From RYN-230 sp963770545 (GTDB lineage: Bacteria; Actinomycetota; Actinomycetes; Streptosporangiales; Streptosporangiaceae), in NCBI GenBank assembly GCA_963770545.1, contig CAVYQF010000008.1, positions 248,001-312,000 on the forward strand: a stretch of 64,000 bases of DNA. The letters are read 5' to 3'. The position numbers and the translations under genes are program-made. Positions within the stretch are counted from its first letter, which is position 1. Each line of letters opens with the position of its first letter. Below, in pieces: positions 42,349-51,487 of the stretch. The notes below the pieces were generated by a model that had not been told where the DNA came from, did no database searches, and saw only the letters and a list, made by a program, of their open reading frames with translations.

Positions 42349-43563
42349 ATGGATACCGATGCGCTGCGCTGGTTCCAGCAGGTCGCCGACGGCACGACGG
42401 TGACGGAGGTCAGCGAGCTGGAGGCGGTCACCCAGTCCGGGGTGTCCCGGGCGCTGGCCCGGCTGGAGGCACAGATCGGCACGCCGTTGCTGCGGCGGCA
42501 CGGCCGCACGCTGCGGCTGACCCAGGCGGGGGCGGTGTTCAAGCGGCACGTGGACGCGATGCTGCATCAGCTCGACGACGGGATCGCCGCGGTCAGCCAG
42601 CTGATCGAGCCGGACACGGGTACCGTCGCACTCGCCTTCCAGCAGTCGCTGGGCACCTGGCTGGTGCCGGACCTGGTGCGGAGCTTCCGCGACGCGCACC
42701 CGCACGTCACGTTCCAGCTCACCCAGGTCCGCGACGAGGTGCATTCCGCCGCGCTCGACGGCGGGCTCGCCGACCTGGAGATCGGCACCCGGCGGGCGCG
42801 CAGCGCCGCGCTGCGCACCCGGCTGATCGCGATCGAGCCGCTGCGGCTGGCCGTGCAGCGCGACCACCCGCTGGCCGGGCAGCGCATTCACCTGGCCGAG
42901 GTGTCCGCGGAGCCGTTCGTCAGCCTGCGGCCGACCTCGGCCCTCCGCAAGCTGGGTGACGACCTGTGCCAGCAGGCCGGGTTCCGCCCGGCCGTGGTGT
43001 TCGAGGGGGACGACCTGTCCACGGTGCGCGGTTTCGTCGCGGCCGGGCTGGGCGTGGCCATCGTCCCCGCACCGCGGGCGGGCACCCTGGAAGCCGCGGC
43101 CGGGCCGCTCGCCTACTGCGAGATCCTGGACGCCGGGGCGGTCCGTGACCTGACCCTGACCTGGTCCGCCGAACGGCGCCTGCTGCCGGCCGCGGAACTG
43201 TTCCGCAGGCACGTGATCCGCAGCGCCAGCGCCGGCCAGGTCCCCGCGCTGTCGCTGATCATGCCGGGCCTGGCCACGCGCAGCGGCCGACCGGGTCCTG
43301 AGCGACTCCGGCTGGCCCGTCGGCGAGGGGCTTACGTGGGGCGTGCCGCGGCCACCCCGCCGGTCAGGGCCGTGGCCCCGATGGCTCCCGCTATGGTGGC
43401 GCCAGTCAGAATACGTCCAGGCATTGATGCCAGAATTGTCATGAGCGTCACCATAACGCCGGTACGGCGCATCAATAGCGCAAGATCGAGCCACCCTGTT
43501 CTACTGCGCTCGCCGCCGGAAGGTATTTCGTGTGCTGAGTCAGGCAGGAATTCACGGATTTAG
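42343..43563 (+). CDS. LysR family transcriptional regulator with C-terminal extension
   Basis: Winged helix-turn-helix at 1-62 (ALRWFQQVADGTTVTEVSE, QSGVSRALARLEAQIGTPLL) and a two-lobe effector domain (about 90-295) ending near FRRHVIRS. Family members are about 300 residues; this frame continues for some 100 residues of Arg/Pro/Ala-rich sequence with no domain character, so the natural end may have been lost by an indel or stop loss near 43250-43300. No Shine-Dalgarno is visible before the ATG. Confidence 0.87.
   Translation: MDMDTDALRWFQQVADGTTVTEVSELEAVTQSGVSRALARLEAQIGTPLLRRHGRTLRLTQAGAVFKRHVDAMLHQLDDGIAAVSQLIEPDTGTVALAFQQSLGTWLVPDLVRSFRDAHPHVTFQLTQVRDEVHSAALDGGLADLEIGTRRARSAALRTRLIAIEPLRLAVQRDHPLAGQRIHLAEVSAEPFVSLRPTSALRKLGDDLCQQAGFRPAVVFEGDDLSTVRGFVAAGLGVAIVPAPRAGTLEAAAGPLAYCEILDAGAVRDLTLTWSAERRLLPAAELFRRHVIRSASAGQVPALSLIMPGLATRSGRPGPERLRLARRRGAYVGRAAATPPVRAVAPMAPAMVAPVRIRPGIDARIVMSVTITPVRRINSARSSHPVLLRSPPEGISCAESGRNSRI
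43332..43454 (-). CDS. Possible 40-residue hydrophobic peptide
   Basis: An ATG at 43454 opens a 40-residue frame, rich in Ile, Leu, Ala and Gly, with one membrane-spanning stretch and a short basic end. It runs opposite to the extended tail of the LysR gene, which lacks domain character. No ribosome site is visible. It is reported because the composition looks protein-like, but a chance frame is quite possible. Confidence 0.22.
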   Translation of the reverse strand: MVTLMTILASMPGRILTGATIAGAIGATALTGGVAAARPT

Positions 43564-43619
43564 GAAGTTCACCGTTTTCTTGGGTTACTGAGGCTCCGCC
43601 GCGTGGTGTGGGCATGACG

Positions 43620-43663
43620 CGGCGGGCTGGCCCGGGAGCAGGGAGTTCCGGGCCAGCCCGCCG
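43620..43663. terminator. Bidirectional terminator-like hairpin
   Basis: A perfect 16-bp stem (CGGCGGGCTGGCCCGG and its complement) encloses a 12-base loop. It sits between the LysR gene and the 3' end of the convergent HAF-repeat pseudogene, where both transcripts should stop. There is no T-run on either side. Confidence 0.75.
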
Positions 43664-43692
43664 TGATCTGTGGGGCGGTTTGCTACGGCATG

Positions 43693-44871
43693 CTAGGAGC
43701 TCTGCTGAGGAGCGGTCAGAAGTGGGTTGGTCCCACCCCGGTGGGCACCGGGGCCGGCGTGGTGGTCGCGGTCGGCATGGCCGTGGGGTCGGGGTCGGCA
43801 TCGGGGTCGTGGTGGTGCCACCGGCGGGGCGAGCGGGGCCCGGAAGTGGCCCTGCGCCACCAGCAGGCCGTCGGTGTTGCCCTTGGCGTCGGTGTAGAAG
43901 CCGACCAGGTCACCCGCGTCGTTGATGCCGTTGAGCGTGGTGGCCCCGGAACCGTGCGGGTCGTTGACCGTCCGGAACCCGAAGTCGCCGGGACCAGATG
44001 AACCCGAACGACTTGGCGTTGTCGCCGCTTCCGACCATGTAGGTGCCGACGACCTCACGCTGGTCGTTGACGCCGAAGGCCATGGTGGAGGAGGCGCCGG
44101 GGACGGTCAGCCGGGTGAGGTGGCCGTGCGCGCCGAGCAGGAAGCCCCGGGTCACGCCGCCGCGGCCGGTGTAGAAGCCGGCGATGTCGCCGCGGTTGTT
44201 GATGCCGGACGCGGTCGTGCTGATCGAGCCGGGGAGCCGGATCCGGTGGAACCAGCCGCCGGGGATGCTGTAGGCGTAGGAGTGGGCCTGGCCCTTGGCC
44301 CCCATGTAGAAGCCCACCGCGATGCCGGAGTCGTTCACGCCGAGGAGCTGGTTGACCGGCGGCTTGGCCATGTTCCGGGTGGGGAAGTTGACGCTGTGGA
44401 ACTGGCCGTGCCAGTCGTAGAAGCCGAAGTTGTTGTTGGTCATGGCTCTTGGTGTTCTGGGTTGACCAGAACCCGACCGAGGCCCCGGTGTCGTTGATCC
44501 CGATGACCTGGGTCTGGATCCCGGTGGGGAAGTTCTCGTTCGTGAACGACGAGACACCGCCCAGGCTCAGCACGTAGCCCTTGTTCGGGTGACCCTGGGC
44601 GCCGGAGCCGAAGTACCCGGCGATCTGGCCGCTGGTTGTTGATGCCCAGCAGCTGGTTGAACGTGGGGTCGTTGCTGTTGTTCAGCTTGCTGAACGACCA
44701 GCCGCGGCCCAGGCGCATTTCGCGCGGGTGGTGCTCGCGGTGCGAGTTGGCCGAGAGGCTGACGCTGGAGTGCGCGCTGGAGTGCCCGGTCACGGCGAAA
44801 ACACCGCCGACCGCTCCGCCTACCGCGACGGCCGCCACGCCGATCGCCGCTACGACTGTACGTCAACTCAT
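43693..44871 (-). pseudogene. Secreted HAF-repeat-like protein, frameshifted
   Basis: Joining three frames gives one protein of about 390 residues: a signal-peptide-like start (VVAAIGVAAVAVGGAVGG), then repeats such as LLGINN.GQIAGYF, VIGINDTGASVGFW, LLGVNDSGIAVGFY, ASGINNRGDIAGFY and LNGINDAGDLVGFY. This is the GINxxGxxxGxY pattern of HAF-type extracellular repeats. Frame changes occur near 44636, 44451 and 44003, each explained by one extra C on the coding strand, and the first ATG is followed by a TGA at codon 3. Probably once an exported beta-propeller-like surface protein. The defects could be decay or sequencing error. Confidence 0.75.
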
Positions 44872-45272
44872 TCTGAATCCGCCATTCTGGGTCCACGCAC
44901 ATGCGCGTCGTCCCCGTCGTATCTGGTTCTCACCGAGAATCCCTTTCCGTGCATCCAGATGAACCGCGCCGGAGCTTTCCCGGGCGGATCACAGGCGGCA
45001 TGAATCTGGCCGCATCGATGACGTTAGTGGCAGGGAGGGCAAATCCAGCGCCCAGCACGTCGGGGGTCCGGGAACCGTAATAACTCCCCGCGCCCGCGCA
45101 ACGGTCAGGGTGATCGCGGCGAAGAGCAGGCCCGAAAGTCCGGGACGCGCGACCGCCACCCCGGCGGCCAGGTCTGGCGCCGGGTGGTGAGCTCGGCGGA
45201 AGCGGGCAGCCAAGAGCCCCGCCTCGCCGGGGTAAGGCCGGGAGGCGGGGCTGCGAGCTGGCTAGATCCTGG
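44872..45272. other. Intergenic region, 400 bp
   Basis: It lies upstream of the HAF-repeat pseudogene and downstream of the propeller-like gene, both minus strand. Apart from the hairpin at 45215-45252 nothing convincing is seen. A 74-codon frame at 44989-45213 lacks a ribosome site and protein-like composition and is not called. Confidence 0.5.
45215..45252 (-). terminator. Terminator-like hairpin after propeller-like gene
   Basis: AGCCCCGCCTC and GAGGCGGGGCT form a perfect 11-bp stem with a 16-base loop, starting about 20 bases after the stop codon of the propeller-like gene. No T-run follows, as often in high-GC actinobacteria. Confidence 0.7.
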
Positions 45273-46694
45273 TCAGCTGCTGTAGGGCAGGAGGCAGATA
45301 CCGGACAGGTTCTGAGCCCCGCCGCACATCTGGCTGCCTGACTGGTTGTCGCTGGCGATCCAGAGCCCGGCGCTGGTGGTCAGCATGTCGTCGGCCCCCA
45401 GTCCCCGGTCCCGGCTGTAGTAGCCGGCGCTCCCGTCCGGACTGACGTACAAGTTGCCGTTCGCCGGGTCGAGGCCCTCCATGCCGGGGGCGTTGTAGCC
45501 GCCATTCCCGAGGCCGTCGCAGGCGTTGGTGTTCATCGAGAACCGCTCGTGCCCGCCGAAGTAGGCGCCGTTGGCGTCAGCAGCCGCGGAGTAGAGGGAG
45601 TCGCAGCCGGTGTAGTTCACCCACGTGTGCTGCACCGATGTCTGGGTCGCGGGGAACGCGGCCGCGGCGTCGCACAGCCCCTGGCGCGGCGTCTGCCCGA
45701 CCGGGTACCCGTTCGCGTGGTAGCCAGTCGTGCCGATGTAGACCGTCGAGTCATCCGGCGACCAGGCGGCCGCCTGGATGTAGAACGGCTCGATGCCGAC
45801 GCACTGATACGGCTGGCTGGGATCGCTGCCGTCCCACTCCGGCGAGGTCCATCCGGTCACCGAGGCGCTGGAGCCGCCCACGTTCAGCATGAAGATCTGC
45901 TGCCGCGGGAGGCCGCCGGCCGAGGTGAAGTCCCCTTCGACCAGGTCCAGGGTCCCGCCGTGGCTGAGCTGCTGGTTGAAGACACGCGTCGCGTTGGTCG
46001 CCACACCCGGATACTGGTAGTTGCCGGAGATGTTCAGGTGCAGGAACCCGTCACTCTTTCCGGTTGTGGGACTCAGGCTGGCCATGTACGGGTCAGCGGT
46101 GTCACCGTTCACTCCGGTGAAGTTGCCCCCGACCAGCAGATGATTGCCCGCGCCGACCATGGTCTGCACCGCGCCGGACGCCTTGGTCCCGAAGCCGGGC
46201 ACCACGTTGCCGGTCGTGGTGTCGATCTCGGCGATGTTCGCGACCGCGGTGCCGTTGACCGAGGTGAACTTCCCGCCGATGTAGGCGTCCGCGCAGTTGC
46301 CGTTGACGAACGCGATCGTGTTGACCGCGTCGCTGGCGTCGGAGGTGGTGCCCTCGGTGCCGACGATATTAGGAGCCCAGCTCGTCACCGTGTAGGGCTT
46401 GGTGGCCTGGAAGCTGAAGACGTTCTCCCGGGTGTAGGTCGTGCTGCCCTTGACGATTTCCGAGAACGAGCCCACCCCGTACATCGTGTTTCCGCACTGC
46501 ACGAGCTGGCGGATCTGCTGGATGGGATTGTTATCGCTGGCCTTCAGGTGCGGCGTGCCGCTGGCGGGCGTGGCCGACACCACCCCGGCAGGCGGCGGCT
46601 CGCCACCCGCCCCTTGCGCCTGGGCCGCCGAGGTGGCGATCACCATCAGCCCTGACGCCGCTACCGCAGTAGCGGCAATTTGATACTTCCGCAT
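45273..46694 (-). CDS. Secreted propeller-like surface protein, paralogue A
   Basis: Signal peptide (MRKYQIAATAVAASGLMV..., cleavage near AQAQG) and then about 440 residues of beta-rich repeats with turns such as YIGGKFTSVNG, LLVGGNFTGVNG and LVEGDFTSAGG, resembling kelch/NHL-type propeller proteins. Six or more cysteines suggest disulfides. The C-terminus GLGADDMLTTSAGLWIASDN is nearly identical to that of the second copy at 62621-63946. The ATG is preceded by GGGGGG. It lies at one end of the polysaccharide locus, the paralogue at the other. Probably an exported matrix or adhesion protein; no enzymatic residues are recognised. Confidence 0.8.
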   Translation of the reverse strand: MRKYQIAATAVAASGLMVIATSAAQAQGAGGEPPPAGVVSATPASGTPHLKASDNNPIQQIRQLVQCGNTMYGVGSFSEIVKGSTTYTRENVFSFQATKPYTVTSWAPNIVGTEGTTSDASDAVNTIAFVNGNCADAYIGGKFTSVNGTAVANIAEIDTTTGNVVPGFGTKASGAVQTMVGAGNHLLVGGNFTGVNGDTADPYMASLSPTTGKSDGFLHLNISGNYQYPGVATNATRVFNQQLSHGGTLDLVEGDFTSAGGLPRQQIFMLNVGGSSASVTGWTSPEWDGSDPSQPYQCVGIEPFYIQAAAWSPDDSTVYIGTTGYHANGYPVGQTPRQGLCDAAAAFPATQTSVQHTWVNYTGCDSLYSAAADANGAYFGGHERFSMNTNACDGLGNGGYNAPGMEGLDPANGNLYVSPDGSAGYYSRDRGLGADDMLTTSAGLWIASDNQSGSQMCGGAQNLSGICLLPYSS

Positions 46695-46887
46695 GTTCCC
46701 CCCACATCACGTGTCATGACTTGGCTGGTCGCGCTCATTGGCCAGCTGCGCCTCCCGGGCCTGGCCGACAGGGCACTAGCCACGCAAGCGGGGCGTCGCG
46801 GGCGACGACAGGAAGATCATCTGTGAAGATAAGGAGGGTTGGCGCTGGGAGACGTACCGAACCGAATGCCGGAGTCGCTAGCCACCC

Positions 46888-47454
46888 ATGTACGGCAAGG
46901 TCAAGGGATACCACTGCGCTCGTCCGCTGGTCGCGGCCACGGACGCCAGCTACAAACGCAGCGTCGCGGGCATCGCCTGCGTGGTCTCCAACGGCTCGTG
47001 GGGGCTGAGCCGGTGGGGATCGGCGATCCGGCACGACCCGAGCGGCCCCGCCGCGGTTCTGGTGGCCGAGCTGCGAGCGGTCGCGCTTCTGCTGGAGGGC
47101 CCGGAGCAGCCGCGGCCGCCCGAGCTGCTGCTGGACAGCACGATCGCGATCCGGTATCTGCGGGCCTGGCAGCGGGGCCGGATCGAGCGGATGCCGGACG
47201 GTTACAGCCTGCTGCCGCGCCGCGGGCCGCAGCCGGCGCCCACCCTGGTCCGGCTGGCCGGGATCATGGCGCAGCACCCGGAGATCAGGCTGCAGCATGT
47301 GCACTCGCACACGGGGCATCCGCTGAACGAGGCCGCCGACGCGCTGGCCTCCCTGGCGCAGCGCGGCCTGCCCGCGGTCGAGACCCGGTCGCGGGCCGAG
47401 GGCCTGGTTGAGGCGTTCCTGCGCTCCTGGCATGAGCGGCCTAACCACGAGTGA
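46888..47454 (+). CDS. RNase H-like protein
   Basis: The 188-residue protein keeps the RNase H acidic residues: Asp19 (ATDASYK), Glu61 (VAELRAV), Asp83 (LLLDSTIAI) and Asp151 (NEAADALA), with the conserved His in HVHSHTGHPLN. It therefore should cleave RNA in RNA-DNA hybrids. The N-terminus is short and there is no hybrid-binding domain. No Shine-Dalgarno precedes the ATG. The gene is an outlier in the polysaccharide locus and overlaps the end of the WecG gene by 14 bases in convergent orientation. Confidence 0.85.
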   Translation: MYGKVKGYHCARPLVAATDASYKRSVAGIACVVSNGSWGLSRWGSAIRHDPSGPAAVLVAELRAVALLLEGPEQPRPPELLLDSTIAIRYLRAWQRGRIERMPDGYSLLPRRGPQPAPTLVRLAGIMAQHPEIRLQHVHSHTGHPLNEAADALASLAQRGLPAVETRSRAEGLVEAFLRSWHERPNHE

Positions 47455-48241
47455 CCCGGCGGAAGCGCCCGGCCGCGGCCGAGGTCAGGAGCCTGATGGC
47501 GAACGGCAGGTCATGGACCAGGTAGCGGCGGAAGAGCCGGCGCGGCTCGCGCAGCAGCCGGAAGAGCCACGCCAGCCCGGTCCGGCGCATCCAGGCCGGA
47601 GGCCGGGGCAGCGCCTTCGCGGCATACGGGATCGCGGCGCCGCAGCCGATGAACCAGGCCCGGGGGCACGCCGGGGCCAGGCTGGCGATGAGGCGCTCCT
47701 GCTTGGGAAACCCGAGCCCCACGTACACGATGTCCGGCGCGGCCGCGGCGACCCGGTCACGGACGCCCTCGATGGCCCGCGGATCGGTGTCGAATCCGAG
47801 CGGCGGGGAGTCCGCGCCCACGACCCGGAGGCCCGGGTAGCGGCGGCTCAGTTCCTCCCCCGCTCGCTGGGGGACTCCGGGCGCCCCGCCGAGCAGGTAG
47901 ATCGAGAGACCCTGCCGGGCCGCCGCCTCGCTGAGCGAGAAGATCAGCGAGCCGCCGGCCACCCGCTCGGGCAGCGGGTGGCCGCTCAACTGCGCGGCCC
48001 ACACCAGCGGCATCCCGTCCGGAACGACCAGCGAGGCGGTCCCGATCAGGTGGCGCAGGGACGGGTCCCGGCGGGCCTGACGGCAGATGTCGACGTTAGG
48101 GGTGACGACCCAGCCGCCCTCGCCACGCACGCTGGCGCCGATGATGTGCCGGACCGTCTGGGCCTCGGTGAGACCATCGAAATCGAGTCCGGCCAGGTGG
48201 GTGCGGCCACTGGTGCGGGCCGCACCCGGCTCAGTACGCAC
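47441..48241 (-). CDS. WecG/TagA/CpsF family glycosyltransferase
   Basis: Transfers a sugar such as N-acetylmannosamine to a lipid-linked acceptor in surface polymer synthesis. The core family motifs are present: WVVTPNVDICRQARRD, VVPDGMPLVWAA, IYLLGGAPGV, and DIVYVGLGFPKQE. C-terminal amphipathic helices probably contact the membrane. It overlaps the upstream sugar transferase gene by 11 bases, so the first two steps of unit assembly are coupled. Confidence 0.92.
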   Translation of the reverse strand: MRTEPGAARTSGRTHLAGLDFDGLTEAQTVRHIIGASVRGEGGWVVTPNVDICRQARRDPSLRHLIGTASLVVPDGMPLVWAAQLSGHPLPERVAGGSLIFSLSEAAARQGLSIYLLGGAPGVPQRAGEELSRRYPGLRVVGADSPPLGFDTDPRAIEGVRDRVAAAAPDIVYVGLGFPKQERLIASLAPACPRAWFIGCGAAIPYAAKALPRPPAWMRRTGLAWLFRLLREPRRLFRRYLVHDLPFAIRLLTSAAAGRFRRVTRG

Positions 48242-49625
48242 CGGTGCCGCGCACGACAGCCCGCGCGGTCTTCCACATGATCTGCAGGTCCAGGGCCAGC
48301 GACCAGTGCTCGACGTAGCGCAGGTCGAGCCGGACCGATTCCTCCCAGGGGAGGTTGGCCCGCCCGCTGACCTGCCACAGACCGGTCAGGCCGGGTTTGA
48401 CGGCCAGCCTGCGCGGGACGTGGTCCTCTTCGCCGACCGCTTTCTCATACGGGAGCGCGGCCCAGGGGCGCGGGCCCACCATCGACATCTCCCCGCGCAG
48501 CACGTTGAGCAGCTGCGGAACCTCGTCGATGGACCAGCGGCGCAGCCACCCGCCCATCGGGGTGAGCCGGGGATCACGGCGGATCTTGAACAGGACCCCG
48601 TTCACCTCGTTGATGGTTTCCAGCTCCGCCTTCCGCGCCTCGGCGTCGACCACCATGCTGCGGAACTTGTACACGTGGAACGGGCGGCCGTCCTTGCCGA
48701 TCCGCAGATGGCTGAACAGGACCGGGCCGCCGTCGGAGAAATGGATCACGCAGGCGATGGCCAGCAGCAGCGGCGAGAACAGGAACAGAGCCGAGGCCGC
48801 CAGCGTCCGGTCGAATATCCCCTTCACGATCCGCTGCGGCCCGGTGAGCTTGGCGTGGTCCAGGTGAACCAGCGGGAGCCCGGCGACCGGGCGGATCGTG
48901 GTGCGCGGGCCGGCCAGGTCGATCAGGGCCGGGGCCACGCACAGGTCCGTGCCGGTCCCCTCCAGGGCCCAGGAGAGCTCGCGGAGCCGGACGCTGTCCA
49001 TCTGGGCGCAGTTCACCACGGCGACCGTGTCGGCCCGGAAGTGGTGCACCGCCGCGGTCACGCTGTCCATCCCGCCGGACACCGGGACACCCGCGATCTC
49101 GGCCCGGCGCCGCCGGCCTCCCGGCACGCACGCGGCCACGACGGACAGGCCGTGTGAGTTGTCCCGGCCCAGCACGGTGATCAGTTCTGTCACCGAGCGC
49201 GCGGGCCCGACCACCACGGCCCGGCGGGTGCAGATGCCGAGACGGCGCTGGCGGTGCAGCCGCTTGCGGAGCGCGTACCGCGCGAGCATGTCGAGGGCGG
49301 TCAGCGAGGGCAGGGCCAGCACCACATAGCCCCGGGCCAGGTCCAGCTTCGTGGCGTAGGAGAAGATCGCCACGCACGCCGTCAGGCTCACCCCCGCGCG
49401 CAGGATGCGGTGGTATTCGTCGGCCCCGGTGCCCACGATGCGGCTGTCGTACCCGCCGGACAGCGCGATGACGGCGCACCAGAGCGGCGGCAGGGCGAAC
49501 GTGAGGGCCAGGTACACGTCGGGCGGATCGATCCGGGCGTGGTACCGGATCTCGTACGCCACCACCCCGGCCAGCAAGGCGCAGGTCAGGTCGACGATGG
49601 CGGCCAGAGTGAGGTAACGGCTCAC
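48231..49625 (-). CDS. Polyprenyl-phosphate sugar phosphotransferase (initiating)
   Basis: Starts the polysaccharide unit by moving sugar-phosphate onto undecaprenyl phosphate. Four N-terminal helices and a CoA-binding-like middle region are followed by the bacterial sugar transferase domain (about 265-464): FDRTLAASALFLFSPLLLAIA, GPVLFSHLRIGKDGRPFHVYKFRSM (shown in part as RIGKDGRPFHVYKFRSM), DEVPQLLNVLRGEMSMVGPRP and KPGLTGLWQVSGR. The GTG at 49625 has no ribosome site, and the frame upstream offers only CTG. Confidence 0.93.
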   Translation of the reverse strand: MSRYLTLAAIVDLTCALLAGVVAYEIRYHARIDPPDVYLALTFALPPLWCAVIALSGGYDSRIVGTGADEYHRILRAGVSLTACVAIFSYATKLDLARGYVVLALPSLTALDMLARYALRKRLHRQRRLGICTRRAVVVGPARSVTELITVLGRDNSHGLSVVAACVPGGRRRRAEIAGVPVSGGMDSVTAAVHHFRADTVAVVNCAQMDSVRLRELSWALEGTGTDLCVAPALIDLAGPRTTIRPVAGLPLVHLDHAKLTGPQRIVKGIFDRTLAASALFLFSPLLLAIACVIHFSDGGPVLFSHLRIGKDGRPFHVYKFRSMVVDAEARKAELETINEVNGVLFKIRRDPRLTPMGGWLRRWSIDEVPQLLNVLRGEMSMVGPRPWAALPYEKAVGEEDHVPRRLAVKPGLTGLWQVSGRANLPWEESVRLDLRYVEHWSLALDLQIMWKTARAVVRGTGAY

Positions 49626-50542
49626 CCAGACCGATGCGGCCCGGGCCTCTGAGGGAGCCAGCCGCCTGCGTCAGGCCGCGGCGACCCGCGACTGCCGACC
49701 GAGACACACCCCCACCCCCAATACCCCACTGGCCCGCAGCACGCGCCGCTTTTACCTCTCATACATGCAGAGGTAGCTGGTTATTTACGCAACGCAGGTC
49801 ATCGTAAGTCAGAAACCGTGGGCTGCATAAGGGACTGTTGAGTCACTAGTTCCCGGCGTTACCGCAAACGGATGAGGCTGTAACCGGCCGTTCACAGTTC
49901 GTGCGGGAGTGGGGGCCGTTCCGCAAAGTCGCCAGGACGGCCAGCCATATCTGGGCAATCGATCCGGCGGGGAAACGGCGGGTGGTCAGAATGCATTATT
50001 CCGATCGAATTAGTAGGGTGTAATAAATAATTAACGCAGGCGGCCGGGAGGCTACGCCATGGCTCATGCGTGGGGTAGGCCGTATCGGCCGGGCGGCCGG
50101 CTCCGGAGCCTCATCGTGAGCTGGAGGCCGCTGCAGCCACAGGAGATGCACTCTTCTAATCACAGAATGTAATCACTGTAGTGCTCTTCGTAACGAAACT
50201 AATTAGCCCTATAACTCTTAGTGATCATGTCGTAGTGCGGAATTCGGAGGGTCGCGCCCGGATGGTCATCAAGGGACTCAGGCCAGCGGGCGAATGCCAG
50301 GCCGGGATGGCCGGACCCGGGCCTCGGAGCCGCCGGGCTGCTGGTGATTCACGGCGGCAACTCCCCTGTTTGGGTGAGGGCGGCTAACCAATACGGCTAT
50401 AGACACGATTGCCGATTCTCCGTAGATTGAGTTGCTTGTACGGGTGTGTTCACATCCAGTTAGTCAACTTGTCACCGAGCGGGGAACTGGCGGCGCTGCT
50501 CATCGCTTGCTCCGGGGGCACACAGGGGGAGGAGTACCGGGC
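49626..50542. other. Long AT-richer regulatory region of the polysaccharide locus
   Basis: This 917-base spacer separates the divergent initiating transferase and the Wzz-like gene and has no supported gene. It contains AT-rich patches at about 50009-50040 and 50155-50225, a short dyad TTCG-TAA-CGAA near 50190, repeated AATCAC near 50158 and 50171, and a GC-rich part (50257-50390) able to fold. Such length suggests several promoters or a structured leader. Confidence 0.55.
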
Positions 50543-51487
50543 ATGGGCATGTCGCAGGAGGCTGACTCCTTCGAGTTCGCCGGCTATCTGGGGGTGCTGC
50601 GCCGACGGTGGTGGATCATCCTCGTCCTGGCGTGCATCGGCATCGTGGGCGCTGGCGCCTACATCGCCGGGTCACCCAAGGGATACACCGCGACGGCCAC
50701 GGTCAACGTCACCGCGACCGGGATCAGCCAGAATCAGGGCGGCGGAGCGGTCGCGGGCGGACGGACCAGCAGTGCGGTCAACCTCGATACCGAGGTGCAG
50801 ATCGTCCAGTCGAGTTCGGTGGCGGCTATCGCCGCGAGTGACCTTCATTCGTCGCTCACGCCCCAGGCCCTGGTGAAGAACATCTCCGTCGCCGTGCCCG
50901 CGAACTCGTCGGTGCTCCAGATCAGCTGCTCGGCGCGGTCGGCCCAGCAGTCGGCCGCCTGCGCCAACGCGTTCGCCGCCGCGTACCTGACCAACCGCAC
51001 GGCCACCGCGACGGATACGAACAACGCTGAGCTGAAGACGATCAGGGACCAGCTGACCGCGCTGGAGAAGCGGACCGCGCAGCTGAGCATCCAGAGCCGG
51101 TCGCTGCCGGTGAACTCCCCGCAGCGGGCCAGTGCCCAGGCCCAGCTGCAGACGGCGGCCAGCCAGCTGAGGGCGCTGGCGAATCAGTCCGCCGCGCTGT
51201 CCGCGTCCGGGGCCGCGGCCTCCGGCGGGTCGATCATCACCAAGGCCACGCCGCCGACCACTCCCAGCAGCCCCAAGAAGAAGCTCATTCTTCCCAGCGG
51301 GCTGCTCGCCGGGCTGCTCATCGGCCTGGTCATCGCGTTCGCCTGGGACAAGCGGGACACCCGGGTCAAGAACCTCAGGAGCCTCGGCCGACCTCGGCGC
51401 GCCCGCGCTGATCGCCTTGTCGGCGAAGGATCTCGACGGCCAGACCCTGGCGGATCCCCGGTCACGGGCCGGACAGGATTTCAGTGA
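50543..51487 (+). CDS. Wzz-like polysaccharide co-polymerase, N-terminal part of frameshifted gene
   Basis: Membrane protein that would set chain length. After a short cytoplasmic start, helix 1 (about 23-43) begins WWIILVLACIG, a long periplasmic region with coiled-coil character (about 190-245) follows, and helix 2 (248-267) is LPSGLLAGLLIGLVIAFAW. The reading frame then enters nonsense after a CC at 51387-51388; removing one C restores the reading RSLGDLGAPALIALSAKDLDG into the downstream frame. The ATG at 50543 has GGGGGAGGAG upstream. Longer frames to 50432 are unsupported. Confidence 0.85.
   Translation: MGMSQEADSFEFAGYLGVLRRRWWIILVLACIGIVGAGAYIAGSPKGYTATATVNVTATGISQNQGGGAVAGGRTSSAVNLDTEVQIVQSSSVAAIAASDLHSSLTPQALVKNISVAVPANSSVLQISCSARSAQQSAACANAFAAAYLTNRTATATDTNNAELKTIRDQLTALEKRTAQLSIQSRSLPVNSPQRASAQAQLQTAASQLRALANQSAALSASGAAASGGSIITKATPPTTPSSPKKKLILPSGLLAGLLIGLVIAFAWDKRDTRVKNLRSLGRPRRARADRLVGEGSRRPDPGGSPVTGRTGFQ

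Noticed and set aside
44989..45213. 74-codon minus-strand frame in the spacer
   Set aside because: Composition and start context do not support a gene.
50181..50387. 68-codon open frame in the long spacer
   Set aside because: No ribosome site, no hydrophobic or domain pattern, and its second half is low-complexity.
50360..50400. GGGTGA and GGCTAACC reminiscent of the c-di-AMP (ydaO) riboswitch
   Set aside because: Only short fragments match; the remaining conserved parts and pairing were not found. A covariance search would decide.
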